In this document: positions 1 to 6,503 of the stretch, one piece after another | Numbering within the stretch: the stretch's first letter is position 1 | How the letters are laid out: the number at the start of each line of letters is the position of its first letter | Assembly (NCBI GenBank): GCA_012027055.1 | Contig: VEPF01000233.1 | Coordinates: forward strand, 1-11,974 | DNA from: Gemmatimonadota bacterium | GTDB lineage: Bacteria > Gemmatimonadota > Gemmatimonadetes > Longimicrobiales > RSA9 | DNA: 11,974 bases | Direction: 5' to 3' | Translations under genes and position numbers: made by a program | The notes under the pieces: generated by a model | Database searches by the model: none | The model's input: the letters and a program-made list of their open reading frames with translations, nothing else | What the model was told of the DNA's origin: nothing

Positions 1-788
1 CTCCCGGAAATGCTCGCCCAGCGGCCGCGCTGCCAGTCGCGCCGGACCGCGAAGAAGCCGGCGAGCTGCTGCGCATCCGTGCGCAGCCGCAGCTCGTCGC
101 GCTCCGCGGGTACCGGCTCCACGACGTCCGGTGCGAGCGGCTGCCCGGGCGACGTGCGGAAGCCGAAGCCGCCGCGCACCAGCAGCGCGCCCGAGTTGAC
201 CCGCGCCGGCGCGGTGAACGTGGCGGCACTGGACCAGCCGCCCAGGTGGTCCACGCCGGAGGTCAGTTCGGCACTGCGCCGGGTGACCGCACCGCCGTGA
301 CCCACCCCCACCTCGATGATCCCACCCAGCACGTTGGGACCGTACAGCAGGCTCGAGAGGCCGCGCACCAGGGTGACCTGCCGCGGCGCGGTGGCCGGAA
401 TGACCGACACGTCCGTGCGCCCGTCCCACCCCAGGCTCAGCGGCGCGCCGTCCGCGAACAGCGCCACCTGCCGGGACTCCGAGCCCCGCACCGCGATCTC
501 CGCTTCGCCCCGCGAATTCGTGCGGATGTGCACCATCGGCAGCGCCCTGAGCACCTGCTCCAGGGTGGGCGCGGGCGGTAGCCCGAGCGAATCGATGCGC
601 ACCTGGATGGCGCTCGCCCCGCCTGTGGTCGCCACCGGCCGCGCCGCCTGGACCACGATCTCCCCGGCCCGGAATACGGCCGTGTCGGAGCGGAGGCTGT
701 CGGGCCGCGCCTGTGCACCGACCCCGGTCGCGACCAGCAGGATCGCCGCGCTCGCGAGGAGCAGCGACCCGAATGAGTGGCATTTCAT
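1..788 (-). CDS. TonB-dependent outer-membrane receptor, N-terminal part (signal peptide and plug), truncated by window edge
   Basis: The reading frame from the ATG at 788 stays open to the left window edge (262 residues visible, no stop). Residues 1-27 look like a Sec signal peptide: MKCHSFGS, a hydrophobic run LLLASAAILLVATG, then an A-Q-A cleavage site. A GEIVV stretch at 42-46 resembles a TonB box. Residues about 60-160 match the TonB receptor plug domain: a T-L-E-Q-V-L-R-A-L-P segment (75-84), VRGSESRQVALFADG (100-114), and further on the LYGPNVLGGIIEV signature. Family knowledge: such receptors import iron complexes, cobalamin, sugars or other ligands across the outer membrane using TonB/ExbBD energy. 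The substrate cannot be told from the plug. The beta-barrel lies outside the window. No good Shine-Dalgarno precedes the ATG. The gene diverges from the lipoprotein gene at 1031. Confidence 0.88.
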   Translation of the reverse strand, partial: MKCHSFGSLLLASAAILLVATGVGAQARPDSLRSDTAVFRAGEIVVQAARPVATTGGASAIQVRIDSLGLPPAPTLEQVLRALPMVHIRTNSRGEAEIAVRGSESRQVALFADGAPLSLGWDGRTDVSVIPATAPRQVTLVRGLSSLLYGPNVLGGIIEVGVGHGGAVTRRSAELTSGVDHLGGWSSAATFTAPARVNSGALLVRGGFGFRTSPGQPLAPDVVEPVPAERDELRLRTDAQQLAGFFAVRRDWQRGRWASISG

Positions 789-933
789 GGTGTTTTTTGG
801 TTGAAGGACCTGAGCGCCGGAGCTTAACGCGCGGCCGTGCGGGCGTCGAGCGTCCGGCCGCGCGCTCGCAGCCGGGCCACTGTCCTCCAAAGTGGTCAGC
901 CATTTGTCCGGAGCCGGCGACGCCTCGAATATC

Positions 934-955
934 CAACTCGTTGTCATTGCACAAC
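934..955. promoter_or_regulatory. Possible operator: CAAC/GTTG half-site cluster with dyad symmetry
   Basis: CAAC (934-937), GTTG (940-943) and CAAC (952-955) form overlapping dyads: caac-tc-gttg, and gttgt-cattgc-acaac. This AT-richer patch lies in the middle of the divergent region between the receptor and lipoprotein genes, where a transcription factor could control both. It is short enough to arise by chance, and I do not recognise the factor. Confidence 0.25.
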
Positions 956-993
956 TTGAATTCTGGCGCCCGGGTTGCCCTGGGAATTGGTGG

Positions 994-1014
994 GCCGCGG
1001 CGTAGTACCGCGGC
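994..1014 (+). other. Perfect 7-bp hairpin just upstream of the lipoprotein ribosome site
   Basis: GCCGCGG (994-1000), loop cgtagta, CCGCGGC (1008-1014). It ends six bases before the GGAGG at 1021. In the transcript it would form a stable stem in the 5' leader and could insulate or modulate ribosome access. It could also simply reflect GC-rich sequence. Confidence 0.4.
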
Positions 1015-1030
1015 AGAACCGGAGGCGAAC

Positions 1031-1627
1031 ATGAGAAAGCACATGATCACGGTGCCCGCGGCAGCGCTGCTGGGGTTGCTGCTGACGGTGCCCGGTTGCG
1101 CCACCATGGGCACCATCCTGATCGGCCGCCCTGACGACCTGTATGGCCAGGTGCGCGCGGTCGATGCGCGGCGGGGGTTCCTGCAGATCACCGAAGACCG
1201 CGGGCGCGAGTTCACGCTGCGCTACGATGAGCAGACCCGCGTGGTGTACGACGGCCGCAGCTACGCGGTGGCATCCCTGCACTGGGGCGATGAGGTGCGG
1301 GTGCGGGTCGAGTACGATCGCTACTTCCAGCCCTGGGCGGACCTGATCGAGCTGCGGGCCGGCGGCGGTATCTGGGGCAACGACGGCGGGTGGGAGCGGG
1401 ACGGTTTCCGGGTGGAGCACTGGAACGGCAGGGTGCAGCTGGTGGACTATCGCGGTGGCTGGTTCGTGATGGAGCGCGGCCGGCACAGCGAGCTGCGGAT
1501 CCACATCGGACGGTATGCCCGGGGCGATGATATCCGGCGCTTCGAGCGGCTGCGGCGGGGGGATCGGGTGAAGGTGGAGGTGCGTACGTCCTATCCCGGG
1601 CAGGCGGAACTGGTCCGGTTCCGGTAA
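1031..1627 (+). CDS. Small lipoprotein with two tandem beta-rich repeats (DUF5666-like), function unknown
   Basis: This is a 198-residue protein. The ATG at 1031 was chosen because GGAGG (1021-1025) sits five bases upstream and a lipoprotein signal follows at once: MRKH, hydrophobic AAALLGLLLTV, then a V-P-G-C lipobox with Cys23 as the likely lipidated residue. The residue after Cys is Ala, which argues for outer-membrane sorting if E. coli-like rules hold. After a short linker come two related units, residues 38-109 and 131-198. Each has a G-(Q/R)-V-x2-VD start, a beta-type middle, then L-x2-GD-x-V-x-V-x-V and a closing A-x-L segment. This layout resembles small OB/beta domains such as DUF5666, but I have not verified the family. 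A Gly/Trp-rich linker (110-125) joins the repeats. It is probably a periplasm-facing membrane-anchored protein; no catalytic motif is visible. It stands alone between a divergent receptor gene and a convergent protease gene. Confidence 0.8.
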   Translation: MRKHMITVPAAALLGLLLTVPGCATMGTILIGRPDDLYGQVRAVDARRGFLQITEDRGREFTLRYDEQTRVVYDGRSYAVASLHWGDEVRVRVEYDRYFQPWADLIELRAGGGIWGNDGGWERDGFRVEHWNGRVQLVDYRGGWFVMERGRHSELRIHIGRYARGDDIRRFERLRRGDRVKVEVRTSYPGQAELVRFR

Positions 1628-1685
1628 TGAAGGGTGGTGTTCCAGTCCTGATGCCGGGAGCCCACCATGGGCGGCCAGTAAGGCC

Positions 1686-1711
1686 AGCGCACTTCGATCC
1701 CGGAGTGCGCT
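1686..1711 (+). terminator. Candidate hairpin downstream of the lipoprotein gene
   Basis: The arms AGCGCACTTCG (1686-1696) and CGGAGTGCGCT (1701-1711) pair over 11 positions with one T-G wobble and a 4-base loop, 58 bases after the lipoprotein stop. Only two T residues are in line with the end of the stem, so it lacks the U-tract of a textbook intrinsic terminator. Confidence 0.35.
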
Positions 1712-1898
1712 TCCCGCACCACCCGGCCGGAACCGGATCCGCCCGGTCGCAGGCGTGAGTCCCGCCCCGGTGACGATCCCGAAGTGACGGTGGGGTGACG
1801 GCGGCCGGTTAAGGTGGTCGCGAGCCCCGGACGCGCCGCGGCAGGTTCCTCCCACCCCTTGCGCAACCCGGTCGCGGCGCTCCGGGGTCCGTGCCACA

Positions 1899-1929
1899 CG
1901 GCCCGCGGCGGCAGGACCGCCGCGGGCCG
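1899..1929 (-). terminator. 13-bp perfect GC hairpin downstream of htrA
   Basis: CGGCCCGCGGCGG (1899-1911) and CCGCCGCGGGCCG (1917-1929) are perfect reverse complements around a 5-base loop (cagga), 28 bases beyond the htrA stop on its strand. The stem is very stable, and its position between convergent genes suits a transcription end or mRNA-stabilising structure. There is no T-run on either side, so a classical intrinsic mechanism is not shown. Confidence 0.5.
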
Positions 1930-1956
1930 CATCATGCCCGCAGGCGGGAAGCCGGC

Positions 1957-3405
1957 TCAGGCGGCGCGGTAGTTCACGATGCGTCGATCGCCGTTGGGGT
2001 CCTTGACGATCAGCGATACCGCCGCACCCGGCCGGAGCCGGGCGGCGGCCTTCTCCAGGTCCTGCACAGCCTCGATCCGCTGGCCATTGAGACTCTCGAC
2101 CACCATGCCGGTCGCGAGCTGGCCGTCGGCCGGGCTGCCGGGCGCCACCCCGCTGATCGCCACGCCGTGATCGGCCGGAAGCTGATAGCGCCGGGCCAGT
2201 GTGGGCGTGAGCTGCACGGCAGCGAAGCCGAGCCGGGCGGTGCCGTCCGCCGGCGCATCGGGCGCTTCCGCCCTGGCCAGCTTCGGGGCATCGAACTCGC
2301 CCAGCTGGACTTCGACCTGCCGCGGCTCGCCGTACCGGATCAGGTCGAGCCGGACGCGCGTGCCGGGGCTCATGAGCGCCAGCCGCTCGGTCAGGTCGCC
2401 GCTCCATTCGATCGGCCGGCCGTTCACGCCGGTCACCACGTCGCCCAGCCTGATCCCGGCCCGATCCGCGGGCGAGCCGGCGGAGACCTGCACTACCTCA
2501 GCCCCGGCCGCGCGCGGCAGGCGGTAGACGTCGACGTCGACCGGATCCACGTCCCCGACCTGCACCCCGATCATGGGGCGGCGCACATGACCGTACGCGA
2601 TCAGGTCGTCCGCCACCCGCTTCGCCAGGTTGGCGGGGATGGCGAAGCCGTAGCCGCTGTAGAAGCCGGTCTGGCTCTTGATGGCGCTGTTGACACCGAT
2701 GACCTGACCGTCCAGGTCCACCAGCGGTCCTCCGGAATTACCGGGATTGATGGCCGCGTCCGTCTGGATGAAGTGCTCGAGTGGCGCCGGCGCCTCATTG
2801 GTGCGCTCGATGATGTTCAGCGCCCGCCCCTTGGCACTCACGATCCCGGCGGTCGCGGTTACACCCAGCTGCAGCGGGTATCCGAGCGCCACCACCCAGT
2901 CACCTACTCCGGCCGCATCGGAATCGCCGAGCGTCGCCACGGGCAGGTCGTGCGCTGCGATCCTGATCACGGCCAGGTCCGTGTTGGGATCCCGGCCTAC
3001 CACCTCGGCGTCATACTCCTGGCGCTGCTGAGTCACCACCGTGATGCGCTCCGCCTGCGCCACCACGTGGTTGTTGGTCAGGATGTAGCCGTCGGGCCGG
3101 ATCACGCAGCCCGAGCCGCTGCCCGCCATGCGCTGCTGGATGGGCGCGCCGAACATGCTCTCTCCCCGCGCGGTGCCTTCCACCTTCACGTGCACCACGC
3201 CCGGGAGCGCCTGGTCCGCCGCCCGGCGGAATGCCTGGCTGAGCGACGCCGGCGCGGCCGGGCCGGCCACCCGGTCCCTCTGGCTCGGGACTGGCCGCTG
3301 TTCCTGCGCGCGGGCCTGCCGCACCGCCTCCATGCCCGTTCCCGCGACCGCCACTCCGGCGACGAACGCCGCCGCCACCACGATGCCCTGCCCTCTCGTC
3401 AGCAC
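1957..3405 (-). CDS. htrA: HtrA/DegP-family periplasmic serine protease with two PDZ domains
   Basis: This is a 482-residue protein read from the GTG at 3405. That start is chosen because GGAGGG (3412-3417) lies six bases upstream and a signal sequence begins directly after it: LTRGQG, hydrophobic 8-24, possible A-R-A cleavage at 31-33. A longer in-frame start at 3483 would add a tail with no signal features. The trypsin-like domain carries the full triad: His113 in TNNHVV, Asp143 in NTDLAVI, Ser224 in GNSGGP. Cys100 sits in the conserved G-S-G-x-V-I strand, where a hydrophobic residue is usual. PDZ1 spans about 275-370 (RPMIGV start) and PDZ2 about 390-480 (RLGFAAV start); this is the DegP/DegQ layout at usual length. 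The family degrades or refolds damaged envelope proteins. hutU lies 130 bases upstream on the same strand, so the two could share a transcript, though the gap contains a weak hairpin. DegP, DegQ and MucD cannot be told apart here. Confidence 0.95.
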   Translation of the reverse strand: MLTRGQGIVVAAAFVAGVAVAGTGMEAVRQARAQEQRPVPSQRDRVAGPAAPASLSQAFRRAADQALPGVVHVKVEGTARGESMFGAPIQQRMAGSGSGCVIRPDGYILTNNHVVAQAERITVVTQQRQEYDAEVVGRDPNTDLAVIRIAAHDLPVATLGDSDAAGVGDWVVALGYPLQLGVTATAGIVSAKGRALNIIERTNEAPAPLEHFIQTDAAINPGNSGGPLVDLDGQVIGVNSAIKSQTGFYSGYGFAIPANLAKRVADDLIAYGHVRRPMIGVQVGDVDPVDVDVYRLPRAAGAEVVQVSAGSPADRAGIRLGDVVTGVNGRPIEWSGDLTERLALMSPGTRVRLDLIRYGEPRQVEVQLGEFDAPKLARAEAPDAPADGTARLGFAAVQLTPTLARRYQLPADHGVAISGVAPGSPADGQLATGMVVESLNGQRIEAVQDLEKAAARLRPGAAVSLIVKDPNGDRRIVNYRAA

Positions 3406-3411
3406 GCTCTT

Positions 3412-3417
3412 CCCTCC
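3412..3417 (-). promoter_or_regulatory. Ribosome binding site fixing the GTG start of htrA
   Basis: GGAGGG on the minus strand, six bases before the GTG at 3405. It is the strongest such site in this intergenic gap and is the reason for preferring the GTG to the upstream in-frame ATG at 3483. Confidence 0.75.
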
Positions 3418-3460
3418 GCATTGCCCGCCGCCGGCCACCCGCCGGCAGAAACCCGGTGTC

Positions 3461-3479
3461 GCCGCCTGCTCCGGGCGGC
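3461..3479 (-). other. Weak hairpin between hutU and htrA
   Basis: GCCGCC (3461-3466) and GGCGGC (3474-3479) form a 6-bp stem with a 7-base loop, 56 bases after the hutU stop and 56 bases before the htrA start. It could attenuate or end hutU transcription. With so much GC nearby, such a short stem is weak evidence. Confidence 0.2.
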
Positions 3480-3535
3480 ACATCCGGTTTCGATCCCGGG
3501 TGCGCAGCGGAAGGTTGCCGGGCGCGTGCGCGGAC

Positions 3536-5200
3536 TCAGCCCGGCTCGTGCATGGGCAGCCGAATGCCGTGCCGATGGGCGGTCTCCACCGCGAGCTGGT
3601 AGCCGGCGTCCGCGTGCCTGGCCACGCCCAGCCCGGGGTCGTTGGTGAGCACCCGCTCGATCCGTGCCCGCATGGCGGCGGTCCCGTCCGCCACCAGCAC
3701 CTGGCCGGCGTGCAGAGAGCGGCCGATCCCGACGCCGCCGCCGTGGTGGAACGAGACCCAGCTCGCGCCCGACGCGGTGTTCAGCAACGCGTTCAGCACG
3801 GGCCAGTCCGCGATCGCGGCGCTGCCGTCCAGCATCCCCTCCGTCTCGCGGTACGGCGAGGCGACGCTGCCGGTGTCGAGGTGGGCACGTCCGATCACGA
3901 TGGGCGCGGAGAGCTCGCCGTTCCCGACCAGGTCGTTGAGCGCGGTTCCGAAGCGCGCGCGCTCGCCCTGCCCCAGCCAGCAGATCCGGGCCGGCAGCCC
4001 CTGGAACGCGACCCGTTCGCGGGCCAGCCTGATCCAGCGCGCCAGGTGCCGGTCGTGCGGGAACAGGTCCAGCACCAGCTCGTCGGTGCGGTAGATGTCC
4101 GCCGGGTCTCCCGAGAGCGCGGCCCAGCGGAACGGACCCTTGCCCTGGCAGAAGAGCGGCCGCACGTAGGCGGGGACGAAGCCGGGGAACGCGAACGCCT
4201 CCGCGAACCCTGCGTCCCGGGCCTGGCCGCGCAGGTTGTTGCCGTAGTCGAAGGTGATCGCGCCGCGGCGCATGAGCGCTACCATGGCGCGGCAGTGCTC
4301 GGCCATGGACTGCATGGCCCGGTCGATGTACTGCCGCGGGTCGCGCGTGCGCAGCTCGGCCGCGGCCGCGAGCGCGAGGCCCGCGGGCACGTAGCCCTGG
4401 AGCGCGTCGTGGGCGGACGTCTGGTCCGTCAACACGTCCGGCACGACGTCCCGCCGCACCAGCTCCGGGAGCACTTCCGCGCAGTTCCCCACCAGCCCCA
4501 CGGACAGCGCCTCGCCGTGCGCGGCCGCGCCCCGGACCCAGTCCAGGGCCTGGTCCAGGTCGGTGGTGATGCGGTCGCAGTAACGCTTCTCGATGCGCCG
4601 CTCGATGCGCGCCGGGTCCACTTCCACGCACAGCACCGCGGCCTCGTTCATGGTCCCGGCCAGCGGCTGCGCGCCGCCCATCCCGCCCATGCCGCCGGTC
4701 AGGATCCAGCGGCCCTTGAGCGAGCTGCCGAAGTGCTCGCGCGCCACCGCGCCGAAGGTCTCGTAGGTGCCCTGCAGGATCCCCTGCGTGCCGATGTAGA
4801 TCCAGGAGCCCGCGGTCATCTGGCCGTACATGATCAGACCGGCACGTTCCAGCTCGCGGAAGTGCTCCCAGGTCGCCCAGTCGCCCACCAGGTTAGCATT
4901 CGCGATCAGCACCCGCGGCGCCGCCTCGTGCGTGCGGAAAACGCCCACCGGCTTCCCCGACTGGATCAGCAGGGTCTCGTCGTTCCCCAGCGACTCCAGG
5001 GTGCGGACGATGGCGTGGAAACTCGCCCAGTCCCGCGCCGCCTTGCCGGTCCCGCCGTAGACCACCAGCTCGTCCGGCCGCTCGGCCACTTCCGGGTCCA
5101 GGTTGTTCATCAGCATCCGGAGCGCGGCCTCCTGGGTCCAGCCGCGGCAGCGCAGGGCCGTGCCCCGGGGGGCGCGGATCGTCTCGGTCTCCGTGGTCAT
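3536..5200 (-). CDS. hutU: Urocanate hydratase (urocanase)
   Basis: This is a 554-residue protein of normal family length. HutU hydrates urocanate to 4-imidazolone-5-propanoate, the second step of histidine breakdown, in the cytosol, using tightly bound NAD+ as an electrophile rather than a redox carrier. Visible signatures: an RCRGWTQEAALRMLMNNLDP start region (18-36); VYGGTGKAARDW (47-58); the Gly-rich GGMGGMGGAQPLAG (169-182), likely nucleotide-contacting; DQTSAHD (259-265); GFVPAYVRPLFC (340-351); and LPARICWLGQGER (402-414), whose Cys407 matches the conserved active-site Cys. The C-terminal SFHHGGGVGIG (483-493) is also typical. The ATG at 5200 begins MTTETETIRAPRG, close to known N-termini; upstream only a weak AGG is seen. 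No hutH, hutI, hutG or hut regulator lies beside it, so the remaining pathway genes would have to be elsewhere. Its downstream neighbour is htrA and its divergent neighbour lepB. Confidence 0.97.
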   Translation of the reverse strand: MTTETETIRAPRGTALRCRGWTQEAALRMLMNNLDPEVAERPDELVVYGGTGKAARDWASFHAIVRTLESLGNDETLLIQSGKPVGVFRTHEAAPRVLIANANLVGDWATWEHFRELERAGLIMYGQMTAGSWIYIGTQGILQGTYETFGAVAREHFGSSLKGRWILTGGMGGMGGAQPLAGTMNEAAVLCVEVDPARIERRIEKRYCDRITTDLDQALDWVRGAAAHGEALSVGLVGNCAEVLPELVRRDVVPDVLTDQTSAHDALQGYVPAGLALAAAAELRTRDPRQYIDRAMQSMAEHCRAMVALMRRGAITFDYGNNLRGQARDAGFAEAFAFPGFVPAYVRPLFCQGKGPFRWAALSGDPADIYRTDELVLDLFPHDRHLARWIRLARERVAFQGLPARICWLGQGERARFGTALNDLVGNGELSAPIVIGRAHLDTGSVASPYRETEGMLDGSAAIADWPVLNALLNTASGASWVSFHHGGGVGIGRSLHAGQVLVADGTAAMRARIERVLTNDPGLGVARHADAGYQLAVETAHRHGIRLPMHEPG

Positions 5201-5488
5201 GATCGCCTGCCTGGAAGGTACGTGCGGTCAGAATGCTGAGAACGGCGGGGAATGGGAAGGGGGAAAAGGGGAGCGGGAAACGGGCGTGCCGGAGCCGACT
5301 CACCGGTTCCCTTTTCCCCGTTCCCTTTTCCCCTTTCCCTTGCCGTTTCCCAGGAGGCGCGCTCCAGCTGGAATTGCCAGCGCGCGAAACTCCCGCGTTA
5401 TTGAGGCGTATCCGTACAGCAGGGACGCACGCGCGCGGCCAGGCGGCACACGGCGTGTCCGTGCCCCGACATCCCGAACCGAGCACCA
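5201..5488. other. Divergent intergenic region between hutU and lepB
   Basis: These 288 bases hold the start regions of both genes. The left half is dominated by the mirrored G-run/C-run element (5247-5351). To the right, TTGCCA (5374-5379) is a fair -35 match for lepB, but the best partner about 18 bases on (around 5398-5403) is a poor -10. No coding sequence is convincing. Confidence 0.5.
5247..5351. repeat. Mirrored purine and pyrimidine tracts (G-run arm, then C-run arm); potential G-quadruplex on both strands
   Basis: On the plus strand, six G-runs of 3-5 bases (5247-5250, 5254-5256, 5259-5263, 5268-5271, 5275-5277, 5282-5284) are separated by 2-4 bases, mostly A. About 25 bases later the composition flips: C-runs at 5309-5311, 5316-5319, 5323-5325, 5330-5333, 5337-5339 and 5349-5351, separated mostly by T. 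The arms are imperfect reverse complements, so the element is a long imperfect inverted repeat built from GGGAA/GGGGAAAA-type units. Either strand has enough closely spaced G-runs for a four-tract quadruplex. Possible roles are a transcription barrier between divergent genes, a regulatory structure or a mobile low-complexity repeat. Confidence 0.7.
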
Positions 5489-6223
5489 ATGGCCAACACC
5501 GAGACGAAGCGCGCCGCACCGAAGCCCGCGCCGCAGCCGAAGGGTTTCGCGCACGCGAGCTGGGAATGGACGAAGTCCATCATCGTCGGGTTCCTGATCT
5601 TCATCGTGATCCGCACGTTCCTCATCCAGACCTTCACCATCATCTCCGGGTCGATGGAGAAGACGCTGCTGGTGGGCGACTTCCTGGTGCTCAGCAAGTC
5701 CGCCTACGGCGCCACCATCCCGCTCACCGACGTGCGGCTGCCCGGCTACACCCAGCCCACGCGCGGCGACATCGTGGTGTTCCGCGGCCACCACGAGCCG
5801 ATCGACCTGGTCAAGCGGCTGGTGGGCATGCCGGGCGACACGCTGGCGATGCGGGATGGCAAGCTCTACATCGATGGCGAGCCCCGGAACGAGCCGTACG
5901 TGCAGCGCGAGGATCCGGGCGGGGATGGCAATCACCCCTGGATGGAGTGGCAGAAGGCGTACCTGACCGATTCCGCCAAGGCCCTGCCCTACTATCCGAC
6001 GCGGGACAACTGGGGGCCCGTCGTGGTGCCGGCCGGCAGCTACTTCATGATGGGCGACAACCGGGACTTCAGCCTGGACTCCCGTTACTGGGGCTTCGTG
6101 CCCCGCAAGGACATCAAGGGCCGGGCGGTCGCGCTCTACTTCAGCTACGGCAAGGAAGCCCGGAACGACCTGCCGATCATCGGGCACATCCGCTGGTCCC
6201 GGATCGGCGACCGCCTGCACTGA
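5489..6223 (+). CDS. lepB: Signal peptidase I (LepB)
   Basis: This is a 244-residue inner-membrane protease that removes signal peptides from Sec- and Tat-exported proteins on the outer face of the membrane. A Lys/Pro-rich cytosolic tail (1-24) precedes one membrane segment (about 30-48), the short-type topology. The S26 family boxes follow: SGSMEKTLLVGD with nucleophile Ser55 (Lys58 where Pro is common); RGDIVVF (92-98); VKRLVGMPGD with general-base Lys109; GDNRDFSLDSRYWG (189-202). An insert of about 40 residues, with WMEWQKAYLTDSAKALPYYP, lies between boxes D and E; substrate-domain inserts of this kind vary among homologues. The ATG at 5489 has no clear Shine-Dalgarno, and no better start is visible upstream. 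It is transcribed divergently from hutU and in the same direction as lon, with 280 bases and a hairpin between them. Confidence 0.96.
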   Translation: MANTETKRAAPKPAPQPKGFAHASWEWTKSIIVGFLIFIVIRTFLIQTFTIISGSMEKTLLVGDFLVLSKSAYGATIPLTDVRLPGYTQPTRGDIVVFRGHHEPIDLVKRLVGMPGDTLAMRDGKLYIDGEPRNEPYVQREDPGGDGNHPWMEWQKAYLTDSAKALPYYPTRDNWGPVVVPAGSYFMMGDNRDFSLDSRYWGFVPRKDIKGRAVALYFSYGKEARNDLPIIGHIRWSRIGDRLH

Positions 6224-6246
6224 GTCGCGCGGGGGGCAGGAGGTGA

Positions 6247-6284
6247 CCCCCTCCGGGTTCGGAGAGGCACTCACCCGGGGGGGG
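6247..6284 (+). terminator. GC hairpin downstream of lepB, ending in a 9-G run
   Basis: CCCCCTCCGGGT (6247-6258) pairs with ACCCGGGGGGGG (6273-6284) over 12 positions with one T-G wobble and a 14-base loop, 23 bases after the lepB stop. The uninterrupted G9 (6277-6285) gives several pairing registers. There is no following T-run. It is plausible as a 3'-end structure separating lepB from lon. Confidence 0.4.
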
Positions 6285-6386
6285 GCGCCGCCAGCCCTCG
6301 AAGCTATCTCCCCGCTGCTCCTGCCGTAGCTGCCAAAGCCTGCCATTCTGGCCTGGGCGACGTCCGGCCCCCGCCGGGCCGGGTGC

Positions 6387-6414
6387 TTGGCAGCATTCTC
6401 TCCCAACGATAAAT
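6387..6414 (+). promoter_or_regulatory. Candidate sigma70-type promoter for lon
   Basis: TTGGCA (6387-6392, five of six to TTGACA), a 16-base spacer, then GATAAA (6409-6414, four of six to TATAAT). This sits in the most AT-rich patch of the lepB-lon gap and would give a leader of about 80 bases before the lon ATG. I see no CIRCE element. Whether Gemmatimonadota-like promoters follow this consensus is uncertain. Confidence 0.4.
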
Positions 6415-6503
6415 CTGCTGGCAAGCATCCTGCCCACGGGCTCGTTCGGCGGCGCGCGCCTGCCCGGATGCGCGCCGGGGAACGCAGGACGATCGAGGTT
6501 GGC

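Larger units (their letters stand above)
789..1030. other. Divergent intergenic region between receptor and lipoprotein genes
   Basis: These 242 bases hold the control regions of two divergent genes. Seen here: a GTTGT-cattgc-ACAAC dyad (940-955); an imperfect GC stem 828-837/855-864 in what would be the receptor's leader; a perfect 7-bp hairpin 994-1000/1008-1014 directly upstream of the lipoprotein ribosome site; and a TTGTCA (-35-like, 941-946) with no convincing -10 at the right distance. I cannot assign a transcription start for either gene. Confidence 0.5.
1628..1956. other. Convergent intergenic region, no gene seen
   Basis: These 329 bases separate the 3' ends of the lipoprotein and HtrA genes. 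No frame looks coding on composition or family resemblance. The region holds two hairpins (1686-1711 and 1899-1929) and three copies of GTGACG (1770-1775, 1784-1789, 1795-1800) at uneven spacing, which may be chance. Confidence 0.6.

Noticed and set aside
713..1030. N-terminal extension of the lipoprotein frame upstream of 1031
   Set aside because: It has no ribosome site, overlaps the receptor gene, and would bury the lipobox signal in the middle of the protein.
1770..1800. Three GTGACG copies in the lipoprotein/htrA gap as a possible iteron or operator
   Set aside because: The spacing is irregular (14 and 11 bases), the units are only six bases, and the region lies between convergent 3' ends where an operator is not expected.
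3406..3483. Longer HtrA start at the ATG at 3483
   Set aside because: The added 26 residues are Cys/Gly/Arg-rich and precede the signal sequence; the GTG at 3405 has an excellent ribosome site.
3128..5239. A 703-codon plus-strand open frame across hutU, and a 585-codon one at 1891-3648 across htrA
   Set aside because: Both are antisense shadows of clearly recognisable HutU and HtrA, with Arg/Pro/His/Ala-rich translations and no domain resemblance.
5374..5403. TTGCCA with a downstream hexamer as a lepB promoter
   Set aside because: The -35 match is fair, but no hexamer at 16-19 bases matches the -10 consensus at more than about half its positions, so I did not list it as a promoter.
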